From Kalaharituber pfeilii (lineage: Eukaryota; Ascomycota; Pezizomycetes; Pezizales; Pezizaceae), in contig WHUZ01000002.1 in NCBI GenBank assembly GCA_015179045.1, forward strand, positions 868,001-932,000: a DNA stretch of 64,000 nucleotides, written 5' to 3'. A program made the position numbers and the translations under genes. The notes beneath the pieces are model-generated. The model searched no databases. It was not told the origin of the DNA and saw nothing but the letters and a program-made list of their open reading frames with translations. Below, one piece after another: positions 1 to 11,375 of this stretch; within the stretch, counting starts at the first letter, position 1; every line of letters starts with the position of its first letter.

Positions 1-2116
1 TTCAGCAGTTGCCCCCCGCCCCCACTCCCATTCATCAAGGAGCCGTAGTAGCATCTGACCCCCCCTCCCCTCCCCGACGCCCCCCCCCACACACACACCA
101 TCTCCAGCAGTCGCCGCAGCATCCTACCTCGCTTTCTCCCCTTTCCCTCCCCAGCAGCCGCAACAGCATCCCACATCGCCGTCTCCGACGGCCCCTCCCA
201 CGGTCGTTTCAGCGACGCCTCCGACCGCCCTTACCCAGTTCCTTCAGGGGCCCTTTCGGCGGCATCTTCGACTCCTTCTCAGATTACCGAAATTACTCTT
301 TGGTAGGTCCACTACATGAGCCTTTTTAGCTTCAATGATTATACAACATCCATTATTTGTGGCGTGGTGTCCATAGCTTGTAGGCGGCGTCTCTGATAGG
401 TTCGGTTGAGGTTAACCGGGTGTTTGGTAAGGTTTAACTCTTGGTTGGTCGTTATCTGAATCCCTGGAAAACAACGACTTCATAATCAGGTATGCGTAGA
501 TAAGAATAGATACATAAATCTAATCAAACGGCATATCTGTAGGACAACGAGCGAACGTGCGGGTTGGCTGGCGAGTAGAATATGAATTAACTGCATAAGT
601 GATATGAACATGATCGTAGGGGAATGATAAAGGGTGAAGGATAATAATCCAGAATGAACGGTATGGACAATCGAGCTACCCTTCTTGTACCAATTGCCGC
701 CAGTATCAGCATCTCTAAGCACAAGCATTCCACACTTCCCCATCTCCATTTGTGCTATCCGAGTGACAATTTACGTGATCTGCGGCGTAGCCGGACCCGA
801 TGCCAGCGCAATAAAGTAGGAAATTGAGGAGGGCTAGCAGAAGTTGACCAAAATGAAGGATGAAGCTGCTACTGCAGCGTTAAAGGCTAGTATGACGGCA
901 AAAAAAGGACCGGAATGCATAAATGGCAGCTCGAGAAGCCAAATGGCAGCAAGCTCGAGATACAACACTCACTGCCATCCCAAAAAAGCCCTGTGCATGA
1001 TGCGTAAAAAGATCCCAGTTACTGATCCAATAGAGGGTTCGTCAAAAGCTGGGGAGTGGGGGTTAATGGAGAATGTATAGAGTAAGAATCCCATAGCTAT
1101 TATAAAAAATGGTGGTAAGGTTACTACTTAAGGCCCACCTGCATGCGCAGGAAATGAAATATCTGCACAACAGCTATGATAGCTGGATTATATGAAAGTA
1201 TATATTTTTGTATCCGGAACCAAGACCTTCTGAGAACAATGCCAATTCTCGAGCCCTTTTTCTGCATACTATCCGCACCATTCCTCACTATATCTATGAG
1301 CTCATTGATATAAAGGATTGATTGGGTTCTGGATTGATATGCCATCTGAGAATTATATGCAGCATCAATTGCATTGATTTTGGGAAATTCGAATTTAGGG
1401 GGGGTGGGTATTTCTACACTATTTTGGTCTGAATTTTAGATATTTCACGAAATCTTGTATTTTCTATTTTTTCCTATATCATCTGATAGCGCGGCGTTTG
1501 TTGTATTTATTCATAACTTAGCCTATATTATTACTATATTGCTGGCATCAGTAATATAATATGAATTTGGCGGGGTTCCCATTCCGGGCACTTCTAGGTG
1601 ATCGAGGCACTTTTAGGCGAGTGATAGTAAAGTAACCACGTGACTACACACCTAGTATGGCCCAGATATCGGAAAATCCCGAGCTTCGCTCATGCTCCTG
1701 AGCAAGTTTACTTGGTAAACTTGAATGCGAAGATTTGCAGATTCGAGACTGGGTTTGCAAGATATATGAATAGATTCACTCATCACCGGAAAAAAAAGAA
1801 CCCCCCGCACCCCTCCAAAAAACGGACGGTTTCAAGTGACAAACATGGCGATACAGACTTTACCAACAATGGCAATAAACTAAGCGCATGTACACTCGAG
1901 TTTAACCTGCTCCCTGTTTTCATACATAGTACAGATAGATACTCAAGATACATACATCATATATTCATACTCATGGTATCCAAGCAGTCCAAATCCCTAT
2001 CAACGCAATCTGCTGATACATTCCCTACTCCCCCGTCGCCTCTTCCCTTTGCAACTCTCCTCTCGGGTGTTACAAGAACTGGACATGAAACTAAACGACA
2101 ACTAATATGTACTTAC
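1..2116. other. No gene recognised; C-rich low-complexity start
   Basis: The first 330 bases are C/T-rich with poly-C runs. A frame from 9 to 329 on the plus strand is open but encodes only a proline, serine and arginine rich string, which is what such composition gives by chance; it could also be the 5' leader or edge of a gene to the left. From 330 to 2116 there are only short unrelated open frames and AT-rich stretches. The right-hand end borders the 3' end of SIN1. Confidence 0.5.
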
Positions 2117-5038
2117 TCACACCCCCATAACCGGATGATCCAGCTTATATGTATCAATCTGCTTCTTCACTGCCGCTACAATCTCGGTCGACTGCGCTGC
2201 GGTGGCAGCCTCGAAGTCGTAACTGTACAATTTATGTGATCTGGCGTGTTAGCCCGTCGCCGGTTATTTATTTCCTTGACGCGATGGTCGGTCGGGTAGA
2301 TGAAGAACGAGACGGAGGGGGAAGCGGAGGAAGAGGGGATGAAGACGGTGACAGGACAACGCTTACCGTTTCGGTTCCCTTGGTTGCGGTTTCATTACGG
2401 CAATCTTGTGAAGCATAAGTTAGGCATAGCTTAAAGTCTGGGATAATGTGTAAAGTCTCACCTTGAAGTTGGTAGGTGCCTTCTTATACACCTTACACCC
2501 AATTATCGAGCTAATATGAATACTCGTCTTCAACATCATGCATCAGCGCCCAATCCCAGAATACCGGAAGGTAACAGCGTACTGTCTTGGGTGACTCAAA
2601 AATAGTCTTCTGGTCTGAAGGCATAATGTGGATGTATTCCCCGTCTATGGCAAGAATACGCTCATGTCGACTAGAAAAGTATGTTAGAACGTAGTTCTCT
2701 AATAAATGATACTTATAGAGCGTGCGCTATACCTCATAAAGGACATTGGCTGTCTTCGCCATACAATAAATTTCTGTCACAATAGTGAGCCCAGAGCTGG
2801 CATCGAATATGATGGCGTAGAAATACCTGGTATCCATCGTGGAATACTAGACCATTCTTCTCTGGAGCAATGGGATTGGTTAACAGGGACGCTTCAGGGT
2901 AACGTCAGTTGGCCACCACCACATGCGACTCATGTGTACAGTTACTCACTATTAGACGGTGACCCTGGCTTTTCCAACTTCCTCCTCACCAAATCCAAAT
3001 CCGTATTCTCACCCAAGCTCTCCACCGTCCTATGCGCTTGCGCAATCACATTCTGTTGGTGGAACTTCAAGACATAGTTGGATTTCTCGAGCTTCTTCTT
3101 CTTACACACCTGCTCTAGAACCTCGCCAATGTAAGTATCGGTTGTTATACACAAGCTAATGCTCTGCGCAAATTCGTCTATGGAGTTGATGAAGACACGA
3201 AGAATCTTGGAAGGCCCTGTACGTGTAGAGGTTGAGTCTGTGGCGACCTGGCGTTCTGATGGGGCAAGAATCAGACCACCGGCTGGGTTAGGCGCAGTCT
3301 GAGAGACTGTAGACTTTGGCTTCGCCGGTGTTGTTGTATTTGGGGTTTGTTGTTGATGCTCCTTATCTGGAACATGGTGTTAGTATGGGTCCAGCCGGGC
3401 ATATTACCGTGATTACCCACATTGTTCAGGCGTAGCCTCTACCATAGCAAACTCCCCTGATAGTTTATCCGCAGGGCGCCGCCCTAGTACCATATACGAA
3501 GTCAAGGCGCGGGTGCGGATCAGAGCTGCTCTCAGCCATTAGTAAGGGAAATTCTACCCTCCACAGGCGCACTCACGTGGAAAATCATCGTCAGGTTCAC
3601 CATCATCTTCAACCATTCTGAAAGCCCACCGGTTGAAATCACATTGTTCTTCCGTTAATGGAGGATCTCTTCCCTCTTCAATATACCGATACAATGAGAA
3701 GCCAATAGCTTCAAAGACAGCAATTTCTTTGGGAGGGGTAGTATCCCTCGATGTTATACGCCTGAGTATCACCTCGAGGGGTTTCCGTGGTTCCTTCGAC
3801 TTATTGAAGTAAACTTTGAGTGAAATTTGCAGCAGCTCCCCTTTTCCAGAAAAAGTTCTGAACGCCTCTAAGGGATTGGCAGCTTCCTGTTGTTGTGCCT
3901 TGAGCAGCTGCGTCAAAGCAGAAACAGGTGGTACTTTCGATATCGGACGTGGAGGGGGGAGAGCATGCAGAACTGATGGTGATGAGAGGCCCATTGGGAT
4001 CGATGTTGACAATGCACGGCCAATGACATGAGGATTCGAGTCTGCTGTTTCGGTGAAGTCACTGGATAATGTCGTACTAGCGTCGCTATCCTCAGCACTG
4101 TCATCCAGATCGAAGCTCAATCCACGGTCTCTATTGAAAGACGACGCCGGTGACCTATTTAACCGTTCCGTAAGAATGCGAAATTTCTCAGAGTCAGCAT
4201 CTCGAACTCTAGTAGACAACAGACTGTCATCCAGAGCTGTGCTATTTGAGTTATTATTGACGTCGTTTTTCACAGTTGGCCGTATCAAATCACTGCTAAT
4301 CCTGTCCAACCCGCCGCCTCTAGTCAAGTCAAAAGTCCCATGCGATCCAGCCCTGGTTCTGCTATCCCGTGGCCTCGAGCTTGGGGAAGTGACAAGCACT
4401 TGCGGTCCCGAACGTATAGGCGAGCTTCCTGACCTAGTCCGCAGCTGCCGTTTGGGGAACTTTGGCTGATTTGACCCCCTAGAGTGTGCTCAAGCTTAGC
4501 TTCTATCGACGCTCATCTATTCATTCCCACCCACCCTTGAATTACGGTTTCCTCGTCATCCGAATCGTCACTAGCATCGGAGCTATCGTCGTCATCCCGT
4601 GTAACTTCCCGCATACGCCTCGCTATCCTGTCACCGCGAGTAATGAATTCTGAAGGCTTTTGTGCCTTCAAGCTGTCGTCCGCATTCTCATTGAAGCTGC
4701 CTGAAAGGTCTCCAGCGGACCGAGGAGCTGCCGCAAAATATTCTGTAGAAGTCCCAACCGGGATGGGAGGAGAGTGTGTCCTCCGGATCTCCGCCGGATT
4801 GCCCCAACCCGCATTTCTGAACCCTGGGACATTTAGAACCGTAGGATTAACTGTAATAAGCCTTTCTCCTACGCCATCTTTCATGCACTGCAAGTATCTG
4901 TTCCTGATGCGGTAAATTACAAAGCTGGGTGTGCGGAGAGAAGGCAGTGGTGAGCCGCGAGCGTTAGCTTGCTGCAGCTTCGCTGGGGGAAGAATTGGGG
5001 GGGGGTGAAGCTCACTCTTGGTTCTGCAAAAGCGACAT
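2117..5038 (-). CDS. sin1: TORC2 subunit Sin1/Avo1 (SAPK-interacting protein)
   Basis: Sin1 is the TORC2 subunit that recruits AGC-kinase substrates (Ypk/Gad8/Akt type) to Tor at the plasma membrane. I see 11 exons: 5038-5016, 4924-4535, 4478-3577, 3525-3421, 3366-2950, 2891-2827, 2773-2733, 2670-2583, 2527-2462, 2404-2367, 2240-2117, giving 752 residues in frame. The short first exon encodes MSLLQNQ, and splicing gives FVIYRIRNRYL then KDGVGERLITVNP, the usual family N-terminus. A CRIM domain lies at about 320-440 (NPLEAFRTFSGKG, then ISLKVYF). A Ras-binding-like domain lies at about 530-600 (TYIGEVLEQVCKKKKLEKSNY). A PH domain fills 625-752 (AIDGEYIHIMP, SSIIGCKVYKKAPTNFK) and ends VMGV. 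The middle is low complexity and Ser/Asp rich. The family assignment is secure. The open frame runs back to about 5181 without an ATG, which is why the 23-nt first exon is preferred. Confidence 0.93.
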
Positions 5039-5181
5039 TCTGGTTGTAAGGGGCGGGAAGTTGGGGAGAGACTGCTCAGGACAGCGGCGGGGCCTGTTGG
5101 ACGAAGGGGACGGAGGGAGGAGGAGGCAGTAACACAATAGGATTGTTCCGAGCTGAGCCTATCTGCCAATGCACGCACCAA

Positions 5182-5904
5182 TCAATCGGCTCCTGGGCAC
5201 GATGCGCACCGATGCGTGGCCACAGGCGATCTGTGTGGGCAGCGCAGCCGTGTGCGGGCGCAGGGTCCTCTTCCGTGCACGCTGCCCCGGGTCTGGATGC
5301 GCAGTCGCTACGTCAACCCCCCCCTCCCCCTGCATGGGCACCCCGCAAAGCCACAACCGCGGCCAGCAGGATGCTATGCTACGTGCAACTAGACTAGGAT
5401 GCAAGTTTTTGCCCAGTGCCCCAGGTATGTATCGGCACTACATTGTACCACTTATCTACCAGTAGCTTATCGTAAAAGTTGGCATCCGTGCGGCGGAATG
5501 AAGGTCTTAACTTTTGCAATTGCATTCTATTGCACGGAAGGGGACGAGATTGAGGAACAAGCACCTCTTCTGCTTCAATGCCTTTGAAGGTTACGTGACT
5601 ACCTGCGGGAGCACTTAACTTCTTGACGGTGAGGCACTTCTCACTATGTGTTACTGTGAACTGACCCGTGCTTAGTGCCAAGGTTAATCTCTTGGTTAAC
5701 TTAGCGACATACTGAGTGTAGAATTGAGGGCCTAAGTTCAATTCCTTCGGGGGGTGAATGATGGAAGAAGGTTGTCCGGCACCTTAGGGTGGTCTGTAAT
5801 TTCGCAAACATATCTGGTAGGCTTCTACCTGAGGACCCTTGTTGCGAAACCGGCATAGGTTGTTTTTTTAACTCGCTACTCCCTACTTGCAGTTTATGCC
5901 ATTT
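5182..5904. other. GC-rich stretch then unassigned sequence
   Basis: Bases 5160-5360 are markedly GC-rich with no recognisable protein in any frame; this is probably the SIN1 promoter. A minus-strand frame of 115 codons (5741-5394) follows, just downstream of the decayed Helitron helicase. I do not recognise its product. It could be the element's 3' region, a captured fragment or chance. Confidence 0.4.
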
Positions 5905-7989
5905 TATTGCGATGTTAATAAGACTTCAGTATATACAATGGTTTCCATACCATTTCCTGACCATAAAACAGCCAAATTGTTGACATCTGTTACACATGAC
6001 AGTGCAACGTACAACTGCCCATATGTAAATGCAGACATCCCTTAAATCCATCCCAACAACCTGTAATGACTGGCCTTGAGTTCGTTGACAGTCATTGCAA
6101 AGTGCAAGGAGACCGGAAACTGCTTTCTTGTGAGGGTAAATAGAAGTTCGCCCTCTGTTGTAGATGACTTAATATGCAGCAAGAGGCGGAGTTGACCTTC
6201 GAAATCACCAGTAAAGATTTGGGCCTCAATGCAACGATGTCCCAATCGTGTAACAGTCAGGTGCGTACCATTGCATAGACCCTGTTCAGGATCCAAGTTC
6301 GCAATAGTATGATAGGTGCTCCTATTTTAGGATGCAGTTGTGATGGCGGTAATTCAACAGCATTCAAACTCTGCAGGTATTCTGCAGGATATAGAATTGG
6401 ATCGACTTCTGACCCATGCCGTGACCTAGAGTTTAATTCATCTTGCTCAATACTATCAACCGCTTAGTAGGATTTTCTACATCATACATGCGTGGTAGTA
6501 AGAAATCGTTGGATTCCATTCCTATATCGCTTTGTAATGCAATAATAGCATGACGTTGCAATGCACTCAGGTCCATATGTGCAGTATCTAAAAGTGCTGC
6601 AGGGAAAACATGTTCACAAGGACCTTTGAGGGAATCGAATGATCCAATATATTCGGGTACTGAGATAAACCCGCGTAGATTAGATCATAGGGTACCTAAC
6701 CGAGAGAGCCAAGACGTAAACTCAGCATCTTGCTGCTGTAATCGCATATTTTTTGTCAGGAACAGTTGCTGCAGATATGACATAATCATAAGCATGCATT
6801 TACAATTGTGCCTTCTGTACCACTGGCAAGATCTGTGCACAATCTCCACCAGGTAGTATTGGAATATCTCCAAATAATGCATCCTCTGATATACCACATA
6901 TATCATTTAATGTGCATGAAACTGCTTCAAAGCAATATTTGTGCTGCATTGGCACATCATCCCAGATAATCAGGCTTGTCTATCTGATTAATGCTGCTCA
7001 AGGGCTGATTGCACATGCAGATGACTCGTGTATTGCCAAAGGTATGTTGAAATGGGAATGTGCCGTATGACCACCAGGTAACAACTGAGCTGCAATTCCT
7101 GAAGAAGCAACGCAAAGTACAATTTTGCCCTGGGAGCGAAAGTAGTGGCATAACACTCGGTAAAGGAACATCTTCCCTGTCCCACAAGGTCCTTATGGGC
7201 TGGTAACTTCAAGTTATTCTCAACTGCATGGACAATTGTATTAGAGGCCTATTTCTGTTCCGAATTGAATTCCGCAGACCCTTCGTGATATAGCCTTTCT
7301 TCCATAGCAGTATCATACTGAAGTTCATCCGCAATCATTGGGTTCTCATTAAATAGATTCCACCGTAGTTGAGGCAAAGGTATTTCATAGTCCGCTAAAC
7401 TGTGTCCTTGATGCAGTAGTATCTTGTTGAGCAGGTGTAGTCCGTAATCAAGATGTTAAGACTCAGGACATGGAAGGACATTCAGATGTTGGCTTAAGAA
7501 GAATCTCAAGTCATCGCAAATATGGCCACTGAACCGCTCCTATAGAGCCTTAGGATTTGCCAAATTGCCATAAAGTAAAGCAGTTGCAAATAATAGCCTA
7601 AGGGAGTGCCCATTTAAACTGGCCTCTGTGAACTATTTATTCCATTCATTACCATCCTCCAATAGCCCGAACGTCTGACATGCCTGACGAAAGGTTGGAT
7701 ACGTGGTATTTCGGACTGTTCGCAGTTCTTCGAACCCTCTTGCACCTCAAACAACTGTTAGCAGTAACTGCAGATAATAGTTTTCGCCCATCAATGGGTT
7801 ACAGTGATAAATGCGGCCAATTGCGAAACCCTGTTTTCTAGGAGTCCACTTCCGTAATGTTGCATTATAGACGAAATTGGAAGGGAACTCCTGGTATAGG
7901 TATTGTCGAGCTTCCGGGATCTCGAAATTAGCACGAAAATAGGCCATCAAAGTTGAGTGGCTATTTTTCAACTTGTCCATCATTGACAA
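5905..7989 (-). pseudogene. Decayed Helitron Pif1-like helicase
   Basis: Several frames on the minus strand together read as the helicase part of a fungal Helitron Rep-Hel protein, but they are interrupted. Near 7860-7800 is the signature YLYQEFPSNFVYN..WTPRKQGFAIGR. At 7740-7300 is the SF1 linker region (FEELRTVRNTTYPTFRQAC, FGLLEDGNEWNK, HLDYGLHLLNKIL, PMIADELQYD). At 6300-6050 is DPEQGLCNGTHLTVTRLG..RKQFPVSLHFAMT. Near 6030-5910 are YGQLYVALSCVTD and IVYTEVL, the usual C-terminal motifs. In-frame stops occur after NEWNK, NPKAL, PES and EQK, and frames change. No Rep/HUH nuclease was found upstream. This is a dead copy; the element ends (5' TC, 3' CTRR with hairpin) were not located. Confidence 0.88.
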
Positions 7990-8379
7990 AAGTTGCTGGA
8001 AGTTGTAAGAGAGTAAGGACCGTCGTATTATCGAACCGCCACCATCACAGCACCATCACCAGCACGACCTGCAACAACATACTTACGTTCATTTATTGAC
8101 GGATTCTGAGTAAATTTTATGTAAATATATTTGGTCAGCTATGATGGGATACAGACTGGGAACGAGAACCGAAGTAGCAGAGCAAACTCATTCAGCATGA
8201 AATTGATGTATCTTCCGAGCTAGCAAACCCCCACCTTTTTGCTTCCAAACTTTACAATTCTCCCATTGCCTTCCTCACGCCTGTCGTACTCACGCCCGTC
8301 TCACTCCTTTGCCCTCGGCCCTTTGTCTATTTATACCCACCCTTTTAACCTCCCAACAGAGGTCCCCTTTCTAGTACTT
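7990..8379. other. No gene seen between helicase remnant and FMC1
   Basis: This stretch holds the 5' flank of the decayed helicase and, from about 8240, a C/T-rich segment running into the 3' end of the FMC1-type gene. A 109-codon plus-strand frame from 8239 overlaps that gene and is its antisense shadow. No protein motif or RNA gene was recognised. Confidence 0.5.
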
Positions 8380-8685
8380 TTACTTCGCCTTTGGCAATTC
8401 GAACCCCACCCTCCTTGCTGTCAATCTCACCCTCTCCTCATCCTCTATTCTCAAATTTGGATTATACCGTTCCAACAACGCAGCATACATCCTCTGTGCC
8501 TTGAGATAGTCCTTGATTTGACTAGCCTTTCCCATCGCCAATGTATCATTGCTGCTTGCATTTTTTGAGAAGAAGCAGCTGCGGAGAAATTGATGTGTTG
8601 GCGTGAGCTTGATTTGTTTCGGCGCGCTGGTCAGTGGTAGGAGTTCGCGTAGGAGAGAGCGGTAAAGTGATCGTGCGGAAGACAT
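8380..8685 (-). CDS. fmc1: FMC1-type mitochondrial ATP synthase assembly factor
   Basis: This single-exon gene encodes 101 residues from an ATG at 8685. It begins MSSARSLYRSLLREL, the Leu-Tyr-Arg containing N-terminus of the small FMC1 family, then has a helix-rich body (IKDYLKAQRMYAALLERYNP) and ends with RLTARRVGFELPK, a family-like close. Yeast Fmc1 is a matrix protein needed, with Atp12, for folding or assembly of the F1 alpha/beta subunits under heat stress. Length fits the family. The basic, Ser/Leu-rich N-terminus suits mitochondrial import. The next plus-strand gene is 1.8 kb away, so there is no tight linkage. Other short LYR-motif proteins are the main alternative. Confidence 0.78.
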   Translation of the reverse strand: MSSARSLYRSLLRELLPLTSAPKQIKLTPTHQFLRSCFFSKNASSNDTLAMGKASQIKDYLKAQRMYAALLERYNPNLRIEDEERVRLTARRVGFELPKAK

Positions 8686-10506
8686 GGCAAAAACCCACTC
8701 TCGAAAGCATGTGCCTGTGGGTGGGAGGTTCGATAAAGTAGTTCGTCCTCAAAGCTAAATTGCGATATAACTTTTCTCCTTTACGCTGCGGCCAAGATTG
8801 GTCTTAGCGTCAAGGGTGACTATACTGGTACAGTAATGCTTACCATATGCCATATATGATAAACAGTACATACTAGAATTAATGTGACAACACAAACAAA
8901 AAAAAAAAGTTTTTCGATTACGATTCGAAATATTCCCTGAATTGTAAACCCCCTGTAGAGTCGACCGATAAAAAAAGGCTCATCCCTCAGACACTTCTGA
9001 AGCGAAGGGGCTGCCTTGCAGTCATTTCTCGTTCTGTTCTTAAAGCATTTTCCAAATAAAAGATTGTACATGAACACAAGAGTGGAAAATGCCACAACTC
9101 CAGTACATAATAACCACAGGCATGATAGCAAGTTTAGGGGCCAGCTATAGGATACCAGCGGAAGTCGAAGGGGCGACGGGGAATTGCTAAATCGAATGTG
9201 TGCAAAAAAAAATAAAAACGAGTTGCCTCGGTTCCAACTCCGAATTGACCATTGCTAGAAGTAGAGCATTGCAGTCCATCGTATTAAATTTCAAGATGCT
9301 GGACAACCCCTTCCCCGCTCAATGTGGGAATCGAACCGGGACCCTCAATTCTATACCTCTACAGAGCGCTTGTTGTTACTGCCATCACTAGAGACAAGAA
9401 CATTCCACTTCGAATAAGGCATGTCAGTTCACAAAAGCAGACAAACCTATAACTTCTAAGCCCCCCCGCGCCTTTATGAGCCCCTTACAGCATTAATGAA
9501 TAGTGATGATCAAGGCTATTATGTCTACAATTGCTATCTGTGTGGATGCTATTGAATTTTCTCATAAGCATGCATGATTATGATGTGGTTCAGAAAATTA
9601 ACACAGAATCCCAGTGGAAGCTAAGCTTGCTGGTATTCGAATTGGTTGAAGTCCAATGACCTATGCTGGCTCAACCGTATAACAGTATTTCGTTCAATTG
9701 TGCCCGTTGCCTGTTCCATAACGCGCATTATAATATCATGTAGTTTTCGTAGACTCGCGATCCTTCACCCAGTTGGAAAACTCCGTTCTCTTAGCCTAAT
9801 CTTATTCACATTAGAATCAAGACAAGAGGTGGATGGGGGTAAAACGCACCCTGATGTCGAGAAAACCCAATCTAGACTCTAGGAATTCGTACGGTCCTTG
9901 CCCTTTTTCTCGTTCCAGCTGGCCAGCCCAGATCCGCCACTGTATTGGCTTCAGTTCCCACCCTGAAAGAACAATACCAGTACAAAGAAGCGAAACAGAA
10001 ATTATCGTCTCAAGGACAATATCGAGCGGGAGGGGTGGCGATGTGGAGGAGGCGGCAGCAATAGCACTATGCTCATGAGCGGAGTAGCATCTTTATGAAG
10101 GGCTGCAATTAGTAGCTATAGATAATGGGCGGAGCGGATATGGAAGGGCTGCCATACGAATGGGCAAGTAGGATTGAGGAGATGAGAACAATAAGCTTTG
10201 CGGAGAAGGGAGCGCTTTTTATAGACATGGTGTGTTTCGTTCCTGGGATAATTATGTGCCCTGTTGGTAGCTCTGAAGTTCAAAGAGATTCGTTGCTGGT
10301 TTGGATGTTGGGAAGGCTAGCTAGCATTTAGGGTTATCAGATGCACAAGAGCCTCTTATCAGATCCTTGAAGAGAAAAATCTTGGAAGAAAAATTTGCTT
10401 AGGTGGACCCCAAGTTGGAGGAGCAACCAGACGAACGTGCAAGTGACTTTGCGATTCAACGTCCACATATCCCAGCGGAAGCTGAGAAGTGCAGTTAAAT
10501 TTGGAG
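8686..10506. other. Gene-poor intergenic stretch
   Basis: No coding region is recognised. Near 9315-9350 the minus strand contains GGTTCGATTCC, a perfect polymerase III B-box core, but the flanks do not fold into a tRNA T-arm or acceptor stem and no convincing A-box was found, so this is at most a tRNA-derived relic. Bases 9800-10330 hold only short open frames without family motifs. Confidence 0.4.
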
Positions 10507-11242
10507 ATGCTGGCAACGCTGCGACGCCTCTTTCCTTTGGCTTCTGATGGAAAATATATACGCACTACCAATCCAATTACCATTACCCTCTTCACTCGGA
10601 AGAACTGTGGACTGTGTGAGAAGGCAGCCAGCATACTAGGCGATCTGTGGAGTCAGCGTCCTTTCGAGGCACGGGAGATTGATATTATGCAGGATAACCC
10701 TGAAAGCAAAAAATGGAGAGATGTATATGTATGTTAAGCCCCAATCCAATAAACTCCTCTAGCTATTTGGTTCACTTGTTTCAACCAAGTTGAATTTGCA
10801 GTTGGTAAAAAGTTATTGACTGTAAACCTGATATATACAGGAATTCGACGTTCCTGTGGTACGTCTCTGTTGTCCTCTCAACTATGCTTCTGCGGTCAAT
10901 TCGATATATTGTTAAAATAACGTCTCGAAATTTCCAAAGATCCACATCGAACGGACGAAAACAGTGCAGAAAGGCGACCAGGCTTTGCAGGAGGGTGCTT
11001 TAACAAACGAAATAAAAATGAGAAAGCTTATGCACCATTTCAGAAAATCCGAAGTAATAGCTGCTATGAACGAGGTTGCAGGAAAAGATGCTACTAAAGA
11101 GGAAGAAAAAGGCTCTGACCAAAAGAATCAACCCGGATTGCATATACATCGAGTCTCATCGGGTCGTTTACGTGTAATGCGGATAATATCAAGGGAAAGG
11201 TACTTCTCTTATCCCATTCGAATATTCATTTCATTATATTGA
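10507..11242 (+). CDS. Glutaredoxin-like (DUF836/YDR286C-type) protein
   Basis: Three exons, 10507-10728, 10841-10858 and 10940-11242, give 180 residues. The thioredoxin-fold start ITLFTRKNCGLCEKA carries a CxxC redox pair; the strand EFDVPV, on an 18-nt micro-exon, leads into IHIERTKTV, which contains the usual cis-proline (VP). This matches the small glutaredoxin-like family of yeast YDR286C, of unknown substrate and often predicted mitochondrial. ATG at 10507 is the first in frame; an earlier GTG at 10489 is unlikely. The last 40 residues (after about AAMNEVAGK) look unlike a folded family end, so a further intron with donor near GGGAAAG/GTACTT is possible and the exact C-terminus is uncertain. 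Convergent with the aldolase gene. Confidence 0.8.
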
Positions 11243-11375
11243 CAAATCCATAAATAGTTGATTCACATTCAAGTAATCTCAAATTGTGTTTAATTCAATA
11301 TGGAGCAGAGATGGTTTATTCGTCTCCGTATGGTCATGTCGTATTTTCACTAATTTGACAATCTACTTTTCCTAA

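Noticed and set aside
9..329. 106-codon proline-rich open frame at the left edge
   Set aside because: Composition alone explains the open frame; no motif or splice support, and the left border is cut.
5039..5181. SIN1 starting at about 5181 with a long N-terminal extension
   Set aside because: No ATG exists in that frame between the upstream stop and the conserved region; a 23-nt exon encoding MSLLQNQ with good splice sites gives the standard N-terminus.
9310..9420. Possible tRNA gene on the minus strand (B-box GGTTCGATTCC)
   Set aside because: Bases around the B-box do not pair as a T-arm, and neither an acceptor stem nor an anticodon arm can be drawn; kept only as a possible relic.
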